DNA of 48,183 nt from a candidate division WOR-3 bacterium (GCA_029858255.1 JAOUFJ010000020.1:1-48183); one strand, 5' to 3'; counted from the stretch's first letter, positions 1 to 10,816 are shown. Program-made: numbers and translations. Notes: generated from the letters alone by a model not told the origin.

Positions 1-102
1 CGGTTTGCTGCAGGTCGATACACCATGCCCATCGTTCTTCAATGACTCGCTGATAATATCGATGAGTCCCAAATCCTGGCTAATTACGAATATTTTGGCC
101 AC
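1..102 (-). CDS. N-terminus of a receiver-like (CheY-type) protein, truncated by the window edge
   Basis: Only the first 34 codons are present; the gene runs off the left end. It starts at GTG (102-100), preceded by AGGAT at a normal distance. The translation begins MAKIFVISQDLGLIDIISES, which has the pattern of a response-regulator receiver: a first hydrophobic strand, an acidic position after it, then an amphipathic helix. The usual acidic pair after strand 1 is reduced to a single Asp (SQD), so phosphorylation is uncertain. It lies 83 bp downstream of, and in the same direction as, the TonB-domain lipoprotein gene, so the two could be cotranscribed. The family call rests on a short segment. 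Confidence 0.5.
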   Translation of the reverse strand, partial: MAKIFVISQDLGLIDIISESLKNDGHGVSTCSKP

Positions 103-185
103 CGTACTATCCTGCGCAGTTCAAGCAACCGAGGTACGAGAACGCAAAAATCGGCAAATGGTTCTTGCTGCTGACTGTGTTCATA

Positions 186-923
186 CTATTGGTGATCGAT
201 TGCCCTTTTTATCCGACTCATAAGCGTGTCGGTCCGAACAGCACCGAGACTAAGCCGCATCTTGATCTTCTCCTGTTCGAGAAAACGGTTCAGATCAGCA
301 CGAGCTTTCAGCGCCGTGAACGAATCAGGATACCGGTTTATGATATCGACAAACAAAACAACGCGAGCCGGGTATACTGACCAATGGCTTTCCCACACAG
401 CGACGGCCCGTTCAGCAACAATATCTTTGATGTATTGATTGAAATCCAAGTCATCAACATCCCACGGCGAAAATATCATCTGGCGATACAATTCATACAG
501 CTCTTCGATAGCCTCCTGATCGCCCGTCTTTGCGATTCTCCGCTGCAATACTTCAACCTGCGCAAACCATTCGCCATAGTCAACCTCACGGAATTTGAAT
601 TCGATTGGGACCATGACCCATGTCTGCAACTTCTCTTCACCGACGACTGCAGGAGAAAAAACGAATGTTTTGGCGGTCCGCACGGCCGCAGAATCAAGCA
701 GCATATTGTTTGATGACTTCGCAATGCTTACCTCTTCTGCTCTGCCACTCCGATTGACTAAAACCTTCACATGAACGGTACCCTCCATACCCTGCCGCCT
801 GGCTTCGTCTGGATAATCCAACTGGTAATCAAGCAGGACAGGAACCAACAACGCCTTTTTTGCTGAACATGATACTAAGAGCACCCCTAAAAATGCGCAA
901 ATTGCGTAGCTTTTTATGCTCAT
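186..923 (-). CDS. TonB C-terminal domain lipoprotein
   Basis: A 245-residue exported protein. The N-terminus is a lipoprotein signal with a lipobox ending at Cys19 (LVSC), so it should be anchored to a membrane after cleavage. Residues about 31-112 match the TonB C-terminal fold: YPDEARRQGMEGTV, a Val-rich strand, then SAAVRTAKTFVFSPA and a final strand ending IEFKF. The remaining ~130 residues are helical and unrecognised. Classical TonB has an N-terminal transmembrane anchor and a Pro-rich spacer. Here a lipid anchor replaces both, so it is probably not an ExbBD-driven energy transducer but a periplasmic TonB-like module. The start ATG lies 6 bases after a TATATT -10 box with no Shine-Dalgarno, suggesting a leaderless message. 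It is divergent from hisC. Confidence 0.8.
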   Translation of the reverse strand: MSIKSYAICAFLGVLLVSCSAKKALLVPVLLDYQLDYPDEARRQGMEGTVHVKVLVNRSGRAEEVSIAKSSNNMLLDSAAVRTAKTFVFSPAVVGEEKLQTWVMVPIEFKFREVDYGEWFAQVEVLQRRIAKTGDQEAIEELYELYRQMIFSPWDVDDLDFNQYIKDIVAERAVAVWESHWSVYPARVVLFVDIINRYPDSFTALKARADLNRFLEQEKIKMRLSLGAVRTDTLMSRIKRAIDHQ

Positions 924-929
924 TCATAA

Positions 930-958
930 AATATAGCCATTTCGTGAGCGCTCGTCAA
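930..958 (-). promoter_or_regulatory. Promoter of the TonB-domain lipoprotein gene
   Basis: On the minus strand: TTGACG (958-953), 17-bp spacer, TATATT (935-930), then 6 bases to the ATG at 923. The expected transcription start falls on or next to the ATG. Confidence 0.7.
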
Positions 959-983
959 TAGCAAACCTTGCGATACGCATCCC

Positions 984-1011
984 TTGAACTTTAGTGCGAA
1001 CCGAATATAAT
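984..1011 (+). promoter_or_regulatory. Promoter of hisC-ptb
   Basis: TTGAAC (984-989), 16-bp spacer, TATAAT (1006-1011). Transcription should begin near 1018, so the GTG at 994 would be outside the mRNA. This supports the GTG at 1027, which has GGAGG at 1018-1022. Confidence 0.75.
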
Positions 1012-1026
1012 TACGTCGGAGGTACC

Positions 1027-2112
1027 GTGATTGAACTGAGGAACTTTGTCAAGAATATCAGGCCATACAAACCCGGAAAACCTATAGAAGAAGTAACAAA
1101 GGAACTGGGGCTAAGCGGTGATATCCTGAAATTGGCTTCGAACGAGAACCCCCTGGGTGCTTCACCACACGCGATCAGGGCCATGAACGAGAAGATAAGC
1201 GACTCTTTTCTTTATCCTGATGACAATTGCTACTATCTGAAGCAGCGATTGAGTGAGAAATCCGGCATTCCTGTGTCAAATGTCATTGTTGGAAGCGGAT
1301 CAGTTGAGCTGATCGAATTGATTTTCAAAGCATACGTAAATCCAAGAGATCAGGTCATAATGAGTGAACCTTCATTCATCATGTACAAGATCGCCTGTCA
1401 GATTTTTGGTGGCGAGCGTGTTGCCATACCGCTGAAGGATTATCAACATAACATAGAGGCCATGATCGAGAAAATCAACGCAAAAACCAAAATCATCATC
1501 GTTGACAATCCTATAAATCCAACCGGTACTATCATTAAAAAAGTGGAAATGGACCATTTTGTTGACTCGGTACCCGCGAATGTCATCCTGGTCATTGATG
1601 AGGCGTATCATGAGTATATCAAAGAAGCCGACTATCCGCACGGGCTGGATTATCTTAAGAAACACCAAAATATCATCGTCCTCCGTACGTTTTCAAAAAT
1701 TTACGGACTGGCGGGACTGCGCGTCGGCTATGGGTTCGGCAGCGAAGAAATCATAGGTGCCATGATGAAAGTCAGACTACCATTCAACGTAAACCGCATC
1801 GGTCAAATTGCCGCCGGCGCAGCACTCGGCGACACCGATTTCGTCAGGGCCAGCATGGAAAGCAACGAAAACGGCAAGGCCTATCTGTATCGCGAATTCG
1901 CACGTCTGGACCTGAAGTACACACCATCGTTCGGGAATTTCATCCTCGTCGATTTCAAGAGGGACGCTAAAGAGGTATTCGAAGCAGCACAGAAAAAAGG
2001 TATCATTCTGAGAACAGTATACGAGTACGGTCTACCCACGTCACTACGCATCACGATAGGGTCAATGGGCCAAAACGAAAGGCTTGTCAAGGTTTTGCAG
2101 GAAATAGTATAG
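1027..2112 (+). CDS. hisC: Histidinol-phosphate aminotransferase family (PLP)
   Basis: A 361-residue fold-type I aminotransferase, close to the usual HisC length. Seen: the early SNENPLG motif, the DNPINPTGT motif, DEAYHEY with the Asp that contacts the pyridine nitrogen, and RTFSKIYGLAGLRVGY with Lys224 as the expected Schiff-base lysine. The family transfers an amino group from glutamate to imidazole-acetol phosphate in histidine synthesis; relatives act on aromatic amino acids. No other his gene is nearby, so the substrate is not fixed by context. I chose GTG 1027 because GGAGG lies just before it and because the promoter places the transcript start downstream of the alternative GTG at 994. 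The stop codon directly abuts the next ATG. Confidence 0.88.
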   Translation: MIELRNFVKNIRPYKPGKPIEEVTKELGLSGDILKLASNENPLGASPHAIRAMNEKISDSFLYPDDNCYYLKQRLSEKSGIPVSNVIVGSGSVELIELIFKAYVNPRDQVIMSEPSFIMYKIACQIFGGERVAIPLKDYQHNIEAMIEKINAKTKIIIVDNPINPTGTIIKKVEMDHFVDSVPANVILVIDEAYHEYIKEADYPHGLDYLKKHQNIIVLRTFSKIYGLAGLRVGYGFGSEEIIGAMMKVRLPFNVNRIGQIAAGAALGDTDFVRASMESNENGKAYLYREFARLDLKYTPSFGNFILVDFKRDAKEVFEAAQKKGIILRTVYEYGLPTSLRITIGSMGQNERLVKVLQEIV

Positions 2113-3009
2113 ATGAAATCTTTCGATGATGTCTTAAACCTGGCACGGGACAAAGGCAAGAGGAGATGCGTGGTCGTCAAGGCGGAAGACGAAGCGGTTT
2201 TAGAGGGCATCAGGCTGGCCCAGGAACTGGAATTGATAACGCCGGTGCTGGTCGGCGATGCTCAGGCAATCACCACGATCGCAAAAAAAATACAGCTGCA
2301 AACGGCAGATTGTGAAATACACAATTGTCCAGACGAAGCTGAAGCCATCGTCGAAGCGAACACGCTGGTCCGGGAAAAAGGCGATTTTCTCATGAAGGGC
2401 ATGTTGTCAACATCCTCGTTCCTGAAGGGTGTCTTAGATAAAGAGACGGGATTACGAAAAGGAAAGATCCTCAGCCATATCGCGGCACTCGAGATCCCAA
2501 GTTACCACAAGTTAATATTCATGTCGGATGGAGGAATGAATCCACGGCTAGATCTTAATATCCGCATCGAGATAATAAAAAACGCAATTGAGACATTGAA
2601 TCTCATGGGTATTGAGCAACCGAAGATCGGCTTAGTTGCCGCAAGTGAAACCGTACACCCCGACATGCCTGAGACCGTAGATGCGGCCAGGATAGTCGAA
2701 ATGAACCAGTCCGGACGGCTTACTGGCGCAACGATTGCCGGTCCTTTCGGATTCGATGTGGCGATCTCCAAGGAGGCTGCCGCGATAAAGAAAATTGACA
2801 GTCCTGTTGCTGGAGATGTTGATTTCATACTTATGCCCAACATCTCTGCAGCCAACATCTGGGCAAAAGGTTTGATCTACTTCGGCAAGACCAGGGCGGC
2901 GGGCTTGGTGGCTGGTGCGCTCCATCCCATTATTATGCTATCACGCGCTGATGAACCAGTAACCAAACTCAACTCAATTGCCCTGGGTGTAATAATAGCA
3001 GCGACCTAA
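2113..3009 (+). CDS. ptb: Phosphate butyryl/acetyltransferase family
   Basis: A 298-residue protein of the phosphate acetyl/butyryltransferase family, which exchanges CoA for phosphate on short acyl groups in the cytoplasm and allows ATP formation together with an acyl kinase. Its length (~300) fits Ptb better than Pta (>325). Visible family features are the N-terminal VVVKAEDEAVLEG segment, GDFLMKGMLSTSSFLKGVL, MSDGGMNP, TVDAARIVEM, the GPFGFDVAIS region and ADEPVTKLNSIALG at the C-terminus. The ATG follows the hisC stop without a gap, so the two are cotranscribed and probably translationally coupled. No butyrate kinase gene is in the window. Butyryl versus acetyl specificity cannot be read from sequence alone. 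Confidence 0.85.
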   Translation: MKSFDDVLNLARDKGKRRCVVVKAEDEAVLEGIRLAQELELITPVLVGDAQAITTIAKKIQLQTADCEIHNCPDEAEAIVEANTLVREKGDFLMKGMLSTSSFLKGVLDKETGLRKGKILSHIAALEIPSYHKLIFMSDGGMNPRLDLNIRIEIIKNAIETLNLMGIEQPKIGLVAASETVHPDMPETVDAARIVEMNQSGRLTGATIAGPFGFDVAISKEAAAIKKIDSPVAGDVDFILMPNISAANIWAKGLIYFGKTRAAGLVAGALHPIIMLSRADEPVTKLNSIALGVIIAAT

Positions 3010-3062
3010 CATCACGATTCGTCGAGAAAAGAACACATACATTTCTGGCCAGGTAGGAAGCA

Positions 3063-5872
3063 ATGTCGGAGACCTCCAGCTTTTTTCAGGCACCGAGATA
3101 CTCAAAAGACTGTCCAAAGAAAAATCACTGCGAATTGGCGGTCTTTGTGGATCATCAACGACCATCTTCGTCCACGAATTGGCCCGACAAAGACCGATTG
3201 TGTTAGTACCTTCAGGAGAAAACACAGAACGATACCGACGTGAATTGAGAAAAATCGGGAATGATATCACTGCCGTCGATCCTGATCACCCATTCTTTCT
3301 GGATTCGAACATAATCGTCGTTGATCCGGTGATGCTTTCCAGGCAGATAACAAAAAAAGAAGTCATTAACCTCGCCGTGCACCGGAATATTAACGTCGAA
3401 CAATTCATCGCACAACTTGAAACGACGGGATATTCACGAGAGGACAACGTTGAGGAAGAAAATGAATATGCCGTCCGCGGTGGCATCATTGATGTCTTCG
3501 AATCAGATGGATTCCCGGTTCGGATCGAGTTGTACGGCAATAAGGTGTTCTCGATCCGAAAATTCGACACACAAACCCAGAGATCAACGGAAAACATAGA
3601 ACGCACCAGACTGAATCTCGCAAGTGTGGGAACCCAATCAAAATCACTCATCCACCTGATAACCGAAAATCACATAATGATAACTGAAGTCGATATCCAA
3701 CCGACCGTACAATCAGTTTTCCTCGTTGACCGGGGTGACATTCAATACAACTTCAGTGCACCCAGACCGTATTTCGGTGATTTCAGAACGCTCGTTGATG
3801 AGATGAAACAAGAAAGACTTAGATTTAAATTCCTCGTCTCGGCTTCTCTGGGCAGAAAACTACGTTCATTGTTGGGAGAGATCGAGGTCTACCGTGCACC
3901 GTTGGAATGCGGCTTCGTCGACAACACCAATAGAATCGTCCACCTGACAGAAAAAGAGATATTCGGTTCGATAAGAAAACGCAAAGTTGTTTATAAAGGA
4001 CCATTTGTTGACGATCTCATGGGGTTCAAGGAACTTGATTATGTTGTGCATAGCGATTTCGGCATTGGACAATACAAGGGACTCACGCTAGTGGACGTCG
4101 AAGGCAAGAAGATAGAATGCCTTGAAATTGCCTACGCAGGAAACGACAAACTATTTCTACCGGTCGAGCGCATGAACCTTCTGGAAAGGTTCGTAGCGAC
4201 CGATGACCGGCCCCCGCGTCTATCCAAATTGGGAGGGGAATTATGGCTGCGCACAAAGAAGCGAGTAAGAAAAGCAACCGAGCGATTGGCCGTTGAATTA
4301 TTGAAACTCTATGCACAGAGAATGCAGGAACCCGGTTTTGCATTCTCCGGTGACTCTTCAGAAATGAAAGCACTGGAAACAACCTTTCCATATGAAGAAA
4401 CTGAAGATCAGCTTCAGGCCATCAATGATGTCAAAAGAGAGATGGAAACGAAAAAACCCATAGAGCGATTGATCTGCGGAGATGTCGGCTATGGAAAAAC
4501 CGAGATCGCACTCCGCGCTTCATTCAAAGCAGCGCTCGACAGCAAACAGACAATGATCCTGTGTCCGACAACACTGCTTGCTTTTCAACATTACAACACA
4601 TTTACGAGTAGACTTGACCCATTCCCCGTTCGTGTCGAAATGGTATCAAGATTCCGCAAAAAAAATGAGCTGCTAAGGATCATGCAAGAACTAGCAGATG
4701 GCAAAATCGATATTGTCATCGGTACCCACCGCCTGCTGCAACCCGATGTTCAATTCCACGACCTTGGTTTGTTGATCATCGATGAAGAACAAAGATTCGG
4801 CGTGGCTCAAAAGGAAAAGATCAAGAAAATAAAACCGGGTATCGATGTCATATATCTTTCGGCTACACCGATACCCCGTACGCTTTATATGGCGCTTTCC
4901 GGACTCAAGAACATATCAAATATATACACCCCGCCGCTTGGCCGGAAAGATGTGGCGACACATATAATCCATTTTGACGAAGATACGATCGAAGATATTA
5001 TCCGCCGCGAACTCGAGCGGGGCGGCCAGATTTTTTTCGTACATAATCGAATACAGACGATCGAAACAGTACTAAACAAACTGCTGAGCATCATACCCGA
5101 TCTTCGCGTTTGTCTGCTGCACGGCAGGATGCGAGAGGACATCACTGCAAAGAGGATGCTAGCATTCATCGATGGTGGATATGATATCCTTTTGTCAACT
5201 GCGATCGTGGAATCCGGGCTTGATATTCCCAGGGTCAACACGATCTTCGTGGATCAGTCACACAAGTTCGGCCTTGCAGACCTGCATCAATTACGGGGGC
5301 GTGTTGGAAGGGGCGAGCTTCAAGGCTACGCCTATTTCATAGTCCCATCTCACGGGAGAATAACCGCCGAAGCGAACAAAAGACTGGGTGCTTTGGTATC
5401 ATACACATCTCTTGGTTCGGGTTTCCGCCTCGCACTCCGCGATATGGAAATAAGGGGAGTGGGCAACCTGCTTGGGCGCGAACAATCGGGTCACCTCAAT
5501 GCCATTGGCTATCATCACTACATAAGACTCCTCAGTGAATCGGTAAATGAATTACAGGGAAAGAAGGTCGTACATGAACCGATTCTTGACCTCAAGCTGA
5601 ACGCCTATTTCCCGAGCGAATATATTCCCAGTGCTTACGAAAGAACCGCTCTCTATAAGAGATTGCTTGAAATCGACTCACAACACGAACTGGATTCTAT
5701 AAAGGATGAAATCGTCGATCGTTTCGGAAGATATCCCGGAGAAGTCGAGAATCTGTTCACCCTTTCTGCAGTGCGGCTCAAAGCCAGAACGCTCGGAGCT
5801 TCCGAAGTGACCCGCTACGGCAAACAGTATATCTTCTTTAAGGAAGGGACTGTAGTACACAAAACAGGTTGA
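3063..5872 (+). CDS. mfd: Transcription-repair coupling factor Mfd, 5' end apparently frameshifted
   Basis: Mfd releases stalled RNA polymerase from DNA lesions and recruits UvrA. Domains in order are a UvrB-like N-terminal part, the polymerase-interacting CarD-like domain (DYVVHSDFGIGQYKGL, near 4040), RecG-like helicase motifs (Walker A GDVGYGKTE near 4480, DEEQRFG near 4785, SATPIPRTL near 4862), a TRG region, and a shortened C-terminal domain. Total length is about 935 residues, against ~1150 in E. coli. The main frame is open back to 3010, but its first ATG/GTG/TTG is TTG 3179, which would delete conserved N-terminal sequence (GGLCGSSTTIFVHE). An ATG at 3063 with purine-rich AGGTAGGAAG before it lies in another frame. 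A -1 shift in the T6 run at 3081-3086 joins it to the main frame, giving MSETSSFFSGTEILKRL. Confidence 0.85.
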
Positions 5873-5897
5873 CTTGCCACTAATCCATATATATAAT
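5869..5897 (+). promoter_or_regulatory. Promoter overlapping the mfd stop codon
   Basis: TTGACT (5869-5874, containing the mfd TGA), 17-bp spacer, TATAAT (5892-5897). Transcription should start about 10 bases before GTG 5915, almost at the AAAGGAGG Shine-Dalgarno (5903-5910). Confidence 0.8.
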
Positions 5898-5914
5898 CAG
5901 CCAAAGGAGGAAAA

Positions 5915-6217
5915 GTGGAGAAGAAATTTCGAACATTGAGAACTGTTTCTCTGATCCTCAAGGTTGTCGCATGGGTAATCGCCGCCCTGACAGTCATTGG
6001 CTTTATTGCCCTGCTCGTTGGTGGCGCGGCTCTTGCGCAATTTGGTGGACGCTACGGAGGAATGGGATCGTTCGGTCCATTCGGAGCAGTCGGGGTTGCG
6101 TTCTACATCCTGATAATCGGTATAATCTGGTTTCTCAGCATACTGGCAGGTGCTGAGCTGATATTGGTAATCCTGGCAATCGAGGAAAATACGCGGGCCT
6201 GCAAGCCCACGACTTAA
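5915..6217 (+). CDS. Small two-span membrane protein, unrecognised
   Basis: A 100-residue protein starting at GTG 5915, with a perfect AAAGGAGG Shine-Dalgarno 4 bases before it. It has a short basic N-terminus (EKKFRTLR) and two hydrophobic segments (about residues 12-38 and 58-90). A Gly/Phe-rich linker (FGGRYGGMGSFGPFG) separates them, and the polar tail is TRACKPTT. I do not recognise a family. It has its own consensus promoter and stands alone, converging on the small membrane-protein gene at 6293-6475. Function is unknown. Confidence 0.75.
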   Translation: MEKKFRTLRTVSLILKVVAWVIAALTVIGFIALLVGGAALAQFGGRYGGMGSFGPFGAVGVAFYILIIGIIWFLSILAGAELILVILAIEENTRACKPTT

Positions 6218-6292
6218 ACAGCCGTTCAATCCGGAGCAGAGATTTTAGAGGGCAGTAAGTTCCGATCGGTCTGCTGAGCGCAATACTACTGC

Positions 6293-6475
6293 TTACCGTT
6301 CCGGAAAAAGAAAATGGAAAGTTAGAGCGAAGAGTAGCATGGTAACGGTAAGTCGCAGATAGGTTATACCTCCTAGCCCAAGAAGTACATTCCCCGGCGT
6401 CAGCACTCGAGAGACAACACCCATCACGATCATTACCAACGCTGCCGCTAGTGCGACATATTTGAATACCTTCAT
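6293..6475 (-). CDS. Small membrane protein (60 residues), unrecognised
   Basis: ATG at 6475 is preceded by a strong GAGGAGG Shine-Dalgarno. The 60-residue product is almost entirely hydrophobic, with two predicted spans (about residues 5-24 and 33-57) and a short charged end (FPER). It lies 43 bp downstream of the double-ACT gene on the same strand and is probably the last gene of the leftward operon that starts near 13632. No family is recognised. The good ribosome site is the main argument that it is real. Confidence 0.65.
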   Translation of the reverse strand: MKVFKYVALAAALVMIVMGVVSRVLTPGNVLLGLGGITYLRLTVTMLLFALTFHFLFPER

Positions 6476-6518
6476 TACCTCCTCCTCTCACAGTACATGC
6501 GGGACGTCCTCGGCGAAA

Positions 6519-6977
6519 TTATTTCGGGAATTCTTCTCTCAAAGCATCCACCGCGTTCGTAACCCTATCCTCCCCTACAACAATGCTAAGCACGGAAAGT
6601 GAGGCGCTGATCATATCTATATTAATACCGTTCTCGGACAAAACCTTGAATATTCTTCCCGCAATTCCCGGCGTTGTTGCCAACTTTGTGCCGTAAATCG
6701 TAATAAGAGCGCGATCCTTATCCACCGCAATCGTTCGGGCGCCGAAAGTGGTTTTTATCGCCTCTAGAAGCTTAACCACTTCATCAAGATCAGACTCAAG
6801 AACAGCAAATGATATATCAGCACGTCCGCGCCCCATTGAACTGGTCGAGATCAGTTCAACATTAAGACCATGCTCGCCGAGCGCACTGAAGATCTCAGCA
6901 GCCACGCCATAACGATCCGCAACACCCTGTAGTGTAACCTTGGCGATATTTTTGTTATGCTCAATGGATTCTATCAC
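6519..6977 (-). CDS. Stand-alone double-ACT domain protein, aspartokinase-regulatory type
   Basis: A 152-residue protein made of two ACT domains, about residues 10-75 and 88-150. The pattern (ALGEHGLNVELISTSS, then KVLSENGINIDMISASLSVLSIVV) is that of the C-terminal regulatory half of aspartate kinase, but no kinase domain is attached. It may be a free regulatory subunit or an amino-acid sensor. GTG 6977 is preceded by AGGAGT. It follows the C25 peptidase gene by 17 bp on the same strand. Its effector amino acid and its partner cannot be read from context. Confidence 0.75.
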   Translation of the reverse strand: MIESIEHNKNIAKVTLQGVADRYGVAAEIFSALGEHGLNVELISTSSMGRGRADISFAVLESDLDEVVKLLEAIKTTFGARTIAVDKDRALITIYGTKLATTPGIAGRIFKVLSENGINIDMISASLSVLSIVVGEDRVTNAVDALREEFPK

Positions 6978-6994
6978 TTTTTGTACTCCTAGTA

Positions 6995-9900
6995 TTATCT
7001 GGCAATTATGAATTTTTCTACCACATCATCTTGTGAATTATCAGCTTCAACAGACGCCTTCACAATATAGACCCCGTTACTGATCTCATCGCTGTAATTG
7101 TCAAGCCCACTCCAAAATATCTGATTGTAACCGGCAGCGCAAGGGACATTGTCGATAGTCTTGATCATACGGCCCGCGATAGTGAAAACCTTCAGCCGCA
7201 CTGTACCCGAACGCGAAAGAATGAAAGTGAACCACAGACCGCCATCATCCCGTACTGGATTCGGGTAAATCAGAAAATCACTTATTTCTACATTGCCGTA
7301 TAATTCAGTATTTAGGATCAATCTCCTTACGGTTTGGTTAAAATTATTGTCGACGACGTTGACTGTCAACGTATCGACCGCCTCAGGCAGTTCGATCCCC
7401 ACAACAAACTCACCGCTCGTGAAAGAATTTTTATCATAGTAGAAACGATCCCTGAGATCGACCTTGCTATCAAGGTCACTGTTTATATAAGCGTAAAACC
7501 CATTCGTGCTCTCGACAGAATATAGAAGGTTTATTCCACTGCTATCTGCGACATGTCCTGTCAGCAGAAATTTGTTATCAACCCAATCACCATCGTTGAG
7601 CTCTCTGCCACCTTCGTAAAGGACAACTTCGGGTCCGGTCACATCCGTAGATGCAGGTGCTGTGCCGAAGACACGTATCGAATCAAGAACGCCGCTTTGG
7701 TCTCCATATATGCTGCTCAACTTGAGGACGGGCAGATTCACAGTGGAAACTCTTGGCGCAATGATCGTTGCCGTATCGGCGTCCCAATACCCCAAATAGA
7801 CATCTTTTCCGTCGATATAGTAGCCGTAATCAACCCAAGCACTTGTACCCACCTGTACCGAACGGAACACATAGCCACTGATCCTGTCGGCCGTGCTCGC
7901 ATCAAACTTCTCGATATGGGTCGTGTCACGAACGAAAGTCTTCAAATGGTACCGGTTGTTATCAGCAGTGACGGCCAGCCTTTCCACTGGTCTCACCGAA
8001 TCCGGAACGGCGGTCAGGTGCATTGAACGATACATTTTGCGGAACTTCGTTGCCGGATCGCCAATAAGCAGATACTGCTGATACCAATAGCCATCACGGG
8101 CGATCACGCTACACTCTCCCATTGTCAACGTGGTGTCTGGACTGGTAATGTTGCGACACAAACGTTCGCCAATGATCTCGTTGCTGGTTGGATACGTGCC
8201 GGCCGTAGCCGCCATAGTACCGATGGCGCCGTCATGCATACGCACAAACTCTTCACCCAGACATTCGTAGTCCGAGTCATCGAAGCGGCCTACATTGCAT
8301 GAGCCAAAATAAAAGAAAGGAAGCCTGCGGTCGTTGTTGAGACGGCCAATATAGGGACTGCTAAACAGCACCTCATGTGCGAGTTGATGCGTGTTGCCGT
8401 GGCCGTAGAAAAGGCCCAAAAGACCACCTCTGTTGAACTCCCGAATGAAAGCTTCACGGGCATTTGGCTTCTCAGCGGTGCCGGCACCGAGCGGTGGATA
8501 GCTGATCATATAAACTTTTGCGAAATCATACAGAGAATCAGGAATACGCTGGCTGTTACGTTCACAGGCGCCTGTATGTAATGTGGGGTTCTCAAAGCCA
8601 TACGCATACTCATCATCTGCCGTCAGTATCACCCGTTTTGCCCAGTGTCCGATGTTATCCCCGGTTTCATATGTGATCAATTTGTCGATGAAATCCCTCA
8701 CTTCCTGGCGGTTGCGGACCGTGATCCTGCCCAGACACATTGCCTCGCCCTGACCGAAGTTGACGTATTCGCCTTCATAAAGAAGATTATTAGAGAAGAC
8801 CGGACTGCCCGAGAGGTAAGTACCATACTCGTACATGGGTACAAAGTCTGGTGGATTTTCCTTGCCCAGATTATTCCTGTAATCATATGTAGCATCACCG
8901 ACGAGCAAGACGTATTTTGGATACGGGGACCAATTATTCGTCGTGTAGTGTAGGAAATGTTTTATCGCGAGAGGATCGAATCGGCCGAATGAGAAATCAT
9001 CGTATATATCGTCAACGACGACAACTTTCGTCAAATATTCTCGGCTTCGGTACTCCGCAAGCGGCATGATCGCATTATAGAAATCCTCGTGTACGACAAT
9101 GATATACTCGCAGCCGTCGATCTGCGTCCGAAGTCTGCCCGGATCCGTAGCAACGAGCTCGGCAGAACGGACAAAAGATAACTCGGAGAAATACACCATC
9201 TGGAAGGAATCAACCGCATTCGACAAACGCATTGTACTGCCATCGATCGTAAGATTCGAAAATAATATTGGCGCGTTCAAATCCGTTACATCTATCACAA
9301 ACGGCTGTGCCCCGACGCCGCGGTATTGTATTGAATAGTCTTGCGGTGCACCGAACAAAACATGGTGTGGCGCATCAAGGGTAGCACTGCGCTGGTAGTT
9401 TATGTCTACCGCGTTGAGATAGGCACTAAGGCTACTCGATACACCATCCAGCCGTATGACGTCGAACACAAGCACCGACGAGTCCCCGGACAAAGAACCA
9501 TTACCGGTCAGGTATGCCGGCGGCATGTTCGTGTACGCCGCGAGGGACAACGTATCGCTGAAAAACGTCATTCCGTCAACTGTGAAGCGGTACCAGAAAT
9601 TTCCACTTTCCAGAGTGAATAGGCCAACTCTTGTCCTTCCAGCGCCAATAGCGCCGGGGTGTCCAACTTTAATCTGAGCAGTCCCAAGATTCCCGGTCAG
9701 TGGCGACACGTCAGCCCAATACCAATTTGTCCCGGAGCGACTGGGATTGCCATTATCGATCTCATTATGGGCGATGGCGTTGACTGTGGTGTCAGGCGCT
9801 GCGCCGTCCCATGATACATCTACTCCTGTCATGCGTTTGCCTTCATTGCCTCCGAACGTGAACCAGTAAATGTTCTCCACTGCGTAACCGTTTTCAGACC

Positions 9901-10816
9901 AGACCAAACCGGTATCCGCAACATAATGACTCGCTCCGTAACCGTAGAATATCAGATAATCTCCTGTGTCAAAAATGCCGTCCTGTTCACCACTCACATA
10001 GACCGGAACCTCGATCAATGAATCAAGCGAATCTGGTAACGGTACAGTGCGCGGCAGAATATCAAAGGGCGCGGTGAAAATCTTCATTGTCCTCGGGTCG
10101 AACTGATTCGGATCGAGACCCGCATCGGTGATTTCGGCGTGGCCGATCCTGTAGAGCCCTGTTTCGTCGACTGCTATCTTGAACCAGACAGAACCGTCAA
10201 AAGGATTGTTTCGTGTAGATTGTGGTATCCTCTGCCAATCCCTGCATTGCTCGTAGTTAGCGACAGTCCGGCTGTAGATAAGATCGTACGAATCGTCAAA
10301 TGCACGCCTTATCCTGGGCTGTCCCCTGAATTCGATGCTGATTCTGATATTCTCTGATACTCTGAGCTCTCTGGTGACAGGATTGTAACGTACTGGATTC
10401 ATCCTAACATCGACAGTGTAAAGATCACGGAAATAACCCGGTTCGGAAACGCTGATCAGGCTGTCCGGGAAGAACCTGTTCTGTTTGTACACATCCGCAT
10501 GATATATATTGTGGTCTGAGACCGGCCGCTCGTCAACCGCGACATAATATGCCGGTTCAATGACAACATTCCTGTAAACAGTCTCGCGATGGCTAATAAG
10601 CCTCACTTCTACATCGCCATCTTGAGGAATCCCGATCTTGTAGAGTAATGACGGGACATTCGGCTCTCCCAACTTACTGAGCCACACGGCATCGGCGATC
10701 GAGTAATCATCACGACTTATCAATTCGGCTGAAAAGCTGATCTCGACGCCGTTTGTTCCTAACTGCTTGATTGTCGTCGAGCCGACGACAACAAACAGCA
10801 ATAAAAAGCTAACCAT
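6995..10816 (-). CDS. PorU/gingipain-like C25 peptidase with T9SS-type C-terminal domain
   Basis: A 1273-residue exported protein. The N-terminus is a short hydrophobic signal ([11 protein letters not shown]). The peptidase C25 domain lies in the middle: the catalytic His is in [10 protein letters not shown] (near 8385-8410) and the catalytic Cys in [11 protein letters not shown] (near 8285-8310), following [15 protein letters not shown]. The size and layout resemble PorU, the T9SS sortase that cleaves cargo C-terminal signals, as well as gingipain-like cargo. The last ~90 residues ([38 protein letters not shown]) form a FlgD-like/T9SS sorting domain, which favours secreted cargo or a surface protease. 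Its ATG overlaps the Trm112 stop by 8 bases, so it is translationally coupled. PorU versus cargo is not resolved. Confidence 0.85.
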   Translation of the reverse strand: MVSFLLLFVVVGSTTIKQLGTNGVEISFSAELISRDDYSIADAVWLSKLGEPNVPSLLYKIGIPQDGDVEVRLISHRETVYRNVVIEPAYYVAVDERPVSDHNIYHADVYKQNRFFPDSLISVSEPGYFRDLYTVDVRMNPVRYNPVTRELRVSENIRISIEFRGQPRIRRAFDDSYDLIYSRTVANYEQCRDWQRIPQSTRNNPFDGSVWFKIAVDETGLYRIGHAEITDAGLDPNQFDPRTMKIFTAPFDILPRTVPLPDSLDSLIEVPVYVSGEQDGIFDTGDYLIFYGYGASHYVADTGLVWSENGYAVENIYWFTFGGNEGKRMTGVDVSWDGAAPDTTVNAIAHNEIDNGNPSRSGTNWYWADVSPLTGNLGTAQIKVGHPGAIGAGRTRVGLFTLESGNFWYRFTVDGMTFFSDTLSLAAYTNMPPAYLTGNGSLSGDSSVLVFDVIRLDGVSSSLSAYLNAVDINYQRSATLDAPHHVLFGAPQDYSIQYRGVGAQPFVIDVTDLNAPILFSNLTIDGSTMRLSNAVDSFQMVYFSELSFVRSAELVATDPGRLRTQIDGCEYIIVVHEDFYNAIMPLAEYRSREYLTKVVVVDDIYDDFSFGRFDPLAIKHFLHYTTNNWSPYPKYVLLVGDATYDYRNNLGKENPPDFVPMYEYGTYLSGSPVFSNNLLYEGEYVNFGQGEAMCLGRITVRNRQEVRDFIDKLITYETGDNIGHWAKRVILTADDEYAYGFENPTLHTGACERNSQRIPDSLYDFAKVYMISYPPLGAGTAEKPNAREAFIREFNRGGLLGLFYGHGNTHQLAHEVLFSSPYIGRLNNDRRLPFFYFGSCNVGRFDDSDYECLGEEFVRMHDGAIGTMAATAGTYPTSNEIIGERLCRNITSPDTTLTMGECSVIARDGYWYQQYLLIGDPATKFRKMYRSMHLTAVPDSVRPVERLAVTADNNRYHLKTFVRDTTHIEKFDASTADRISGYVFRSVQVGTSAWVDYGYYIDGKDVYLGYWDADTATIIAPRVSTVNLPVLKLSSIYGDQSGVLDSIRVFGTAPASTDVTGPEVVLYEGGRELNDGDWVDNKFLLTGHVADSSGINLLYSVESTNGFYAYINSDLDSKVDLRDRFYYDKNSFTSGEFVVGIELPEAVDTLTVNVVDNNFNQTVRRLILNTELYGNVEISDFLIYPNPVRDDGGLWFTFILSRSGTVRLKVFTIAGRMIKTIDNVPCAAGYNQIFWSGLDNYSDEISNGVYIVKASVEADNSQDDVVEKFIIAR

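Noticed and set aside
994-1026. GTG 994 as hisC start
   Set aside because: It lies between the -35 and -10 of the promoter, so it would not be in the transcript.
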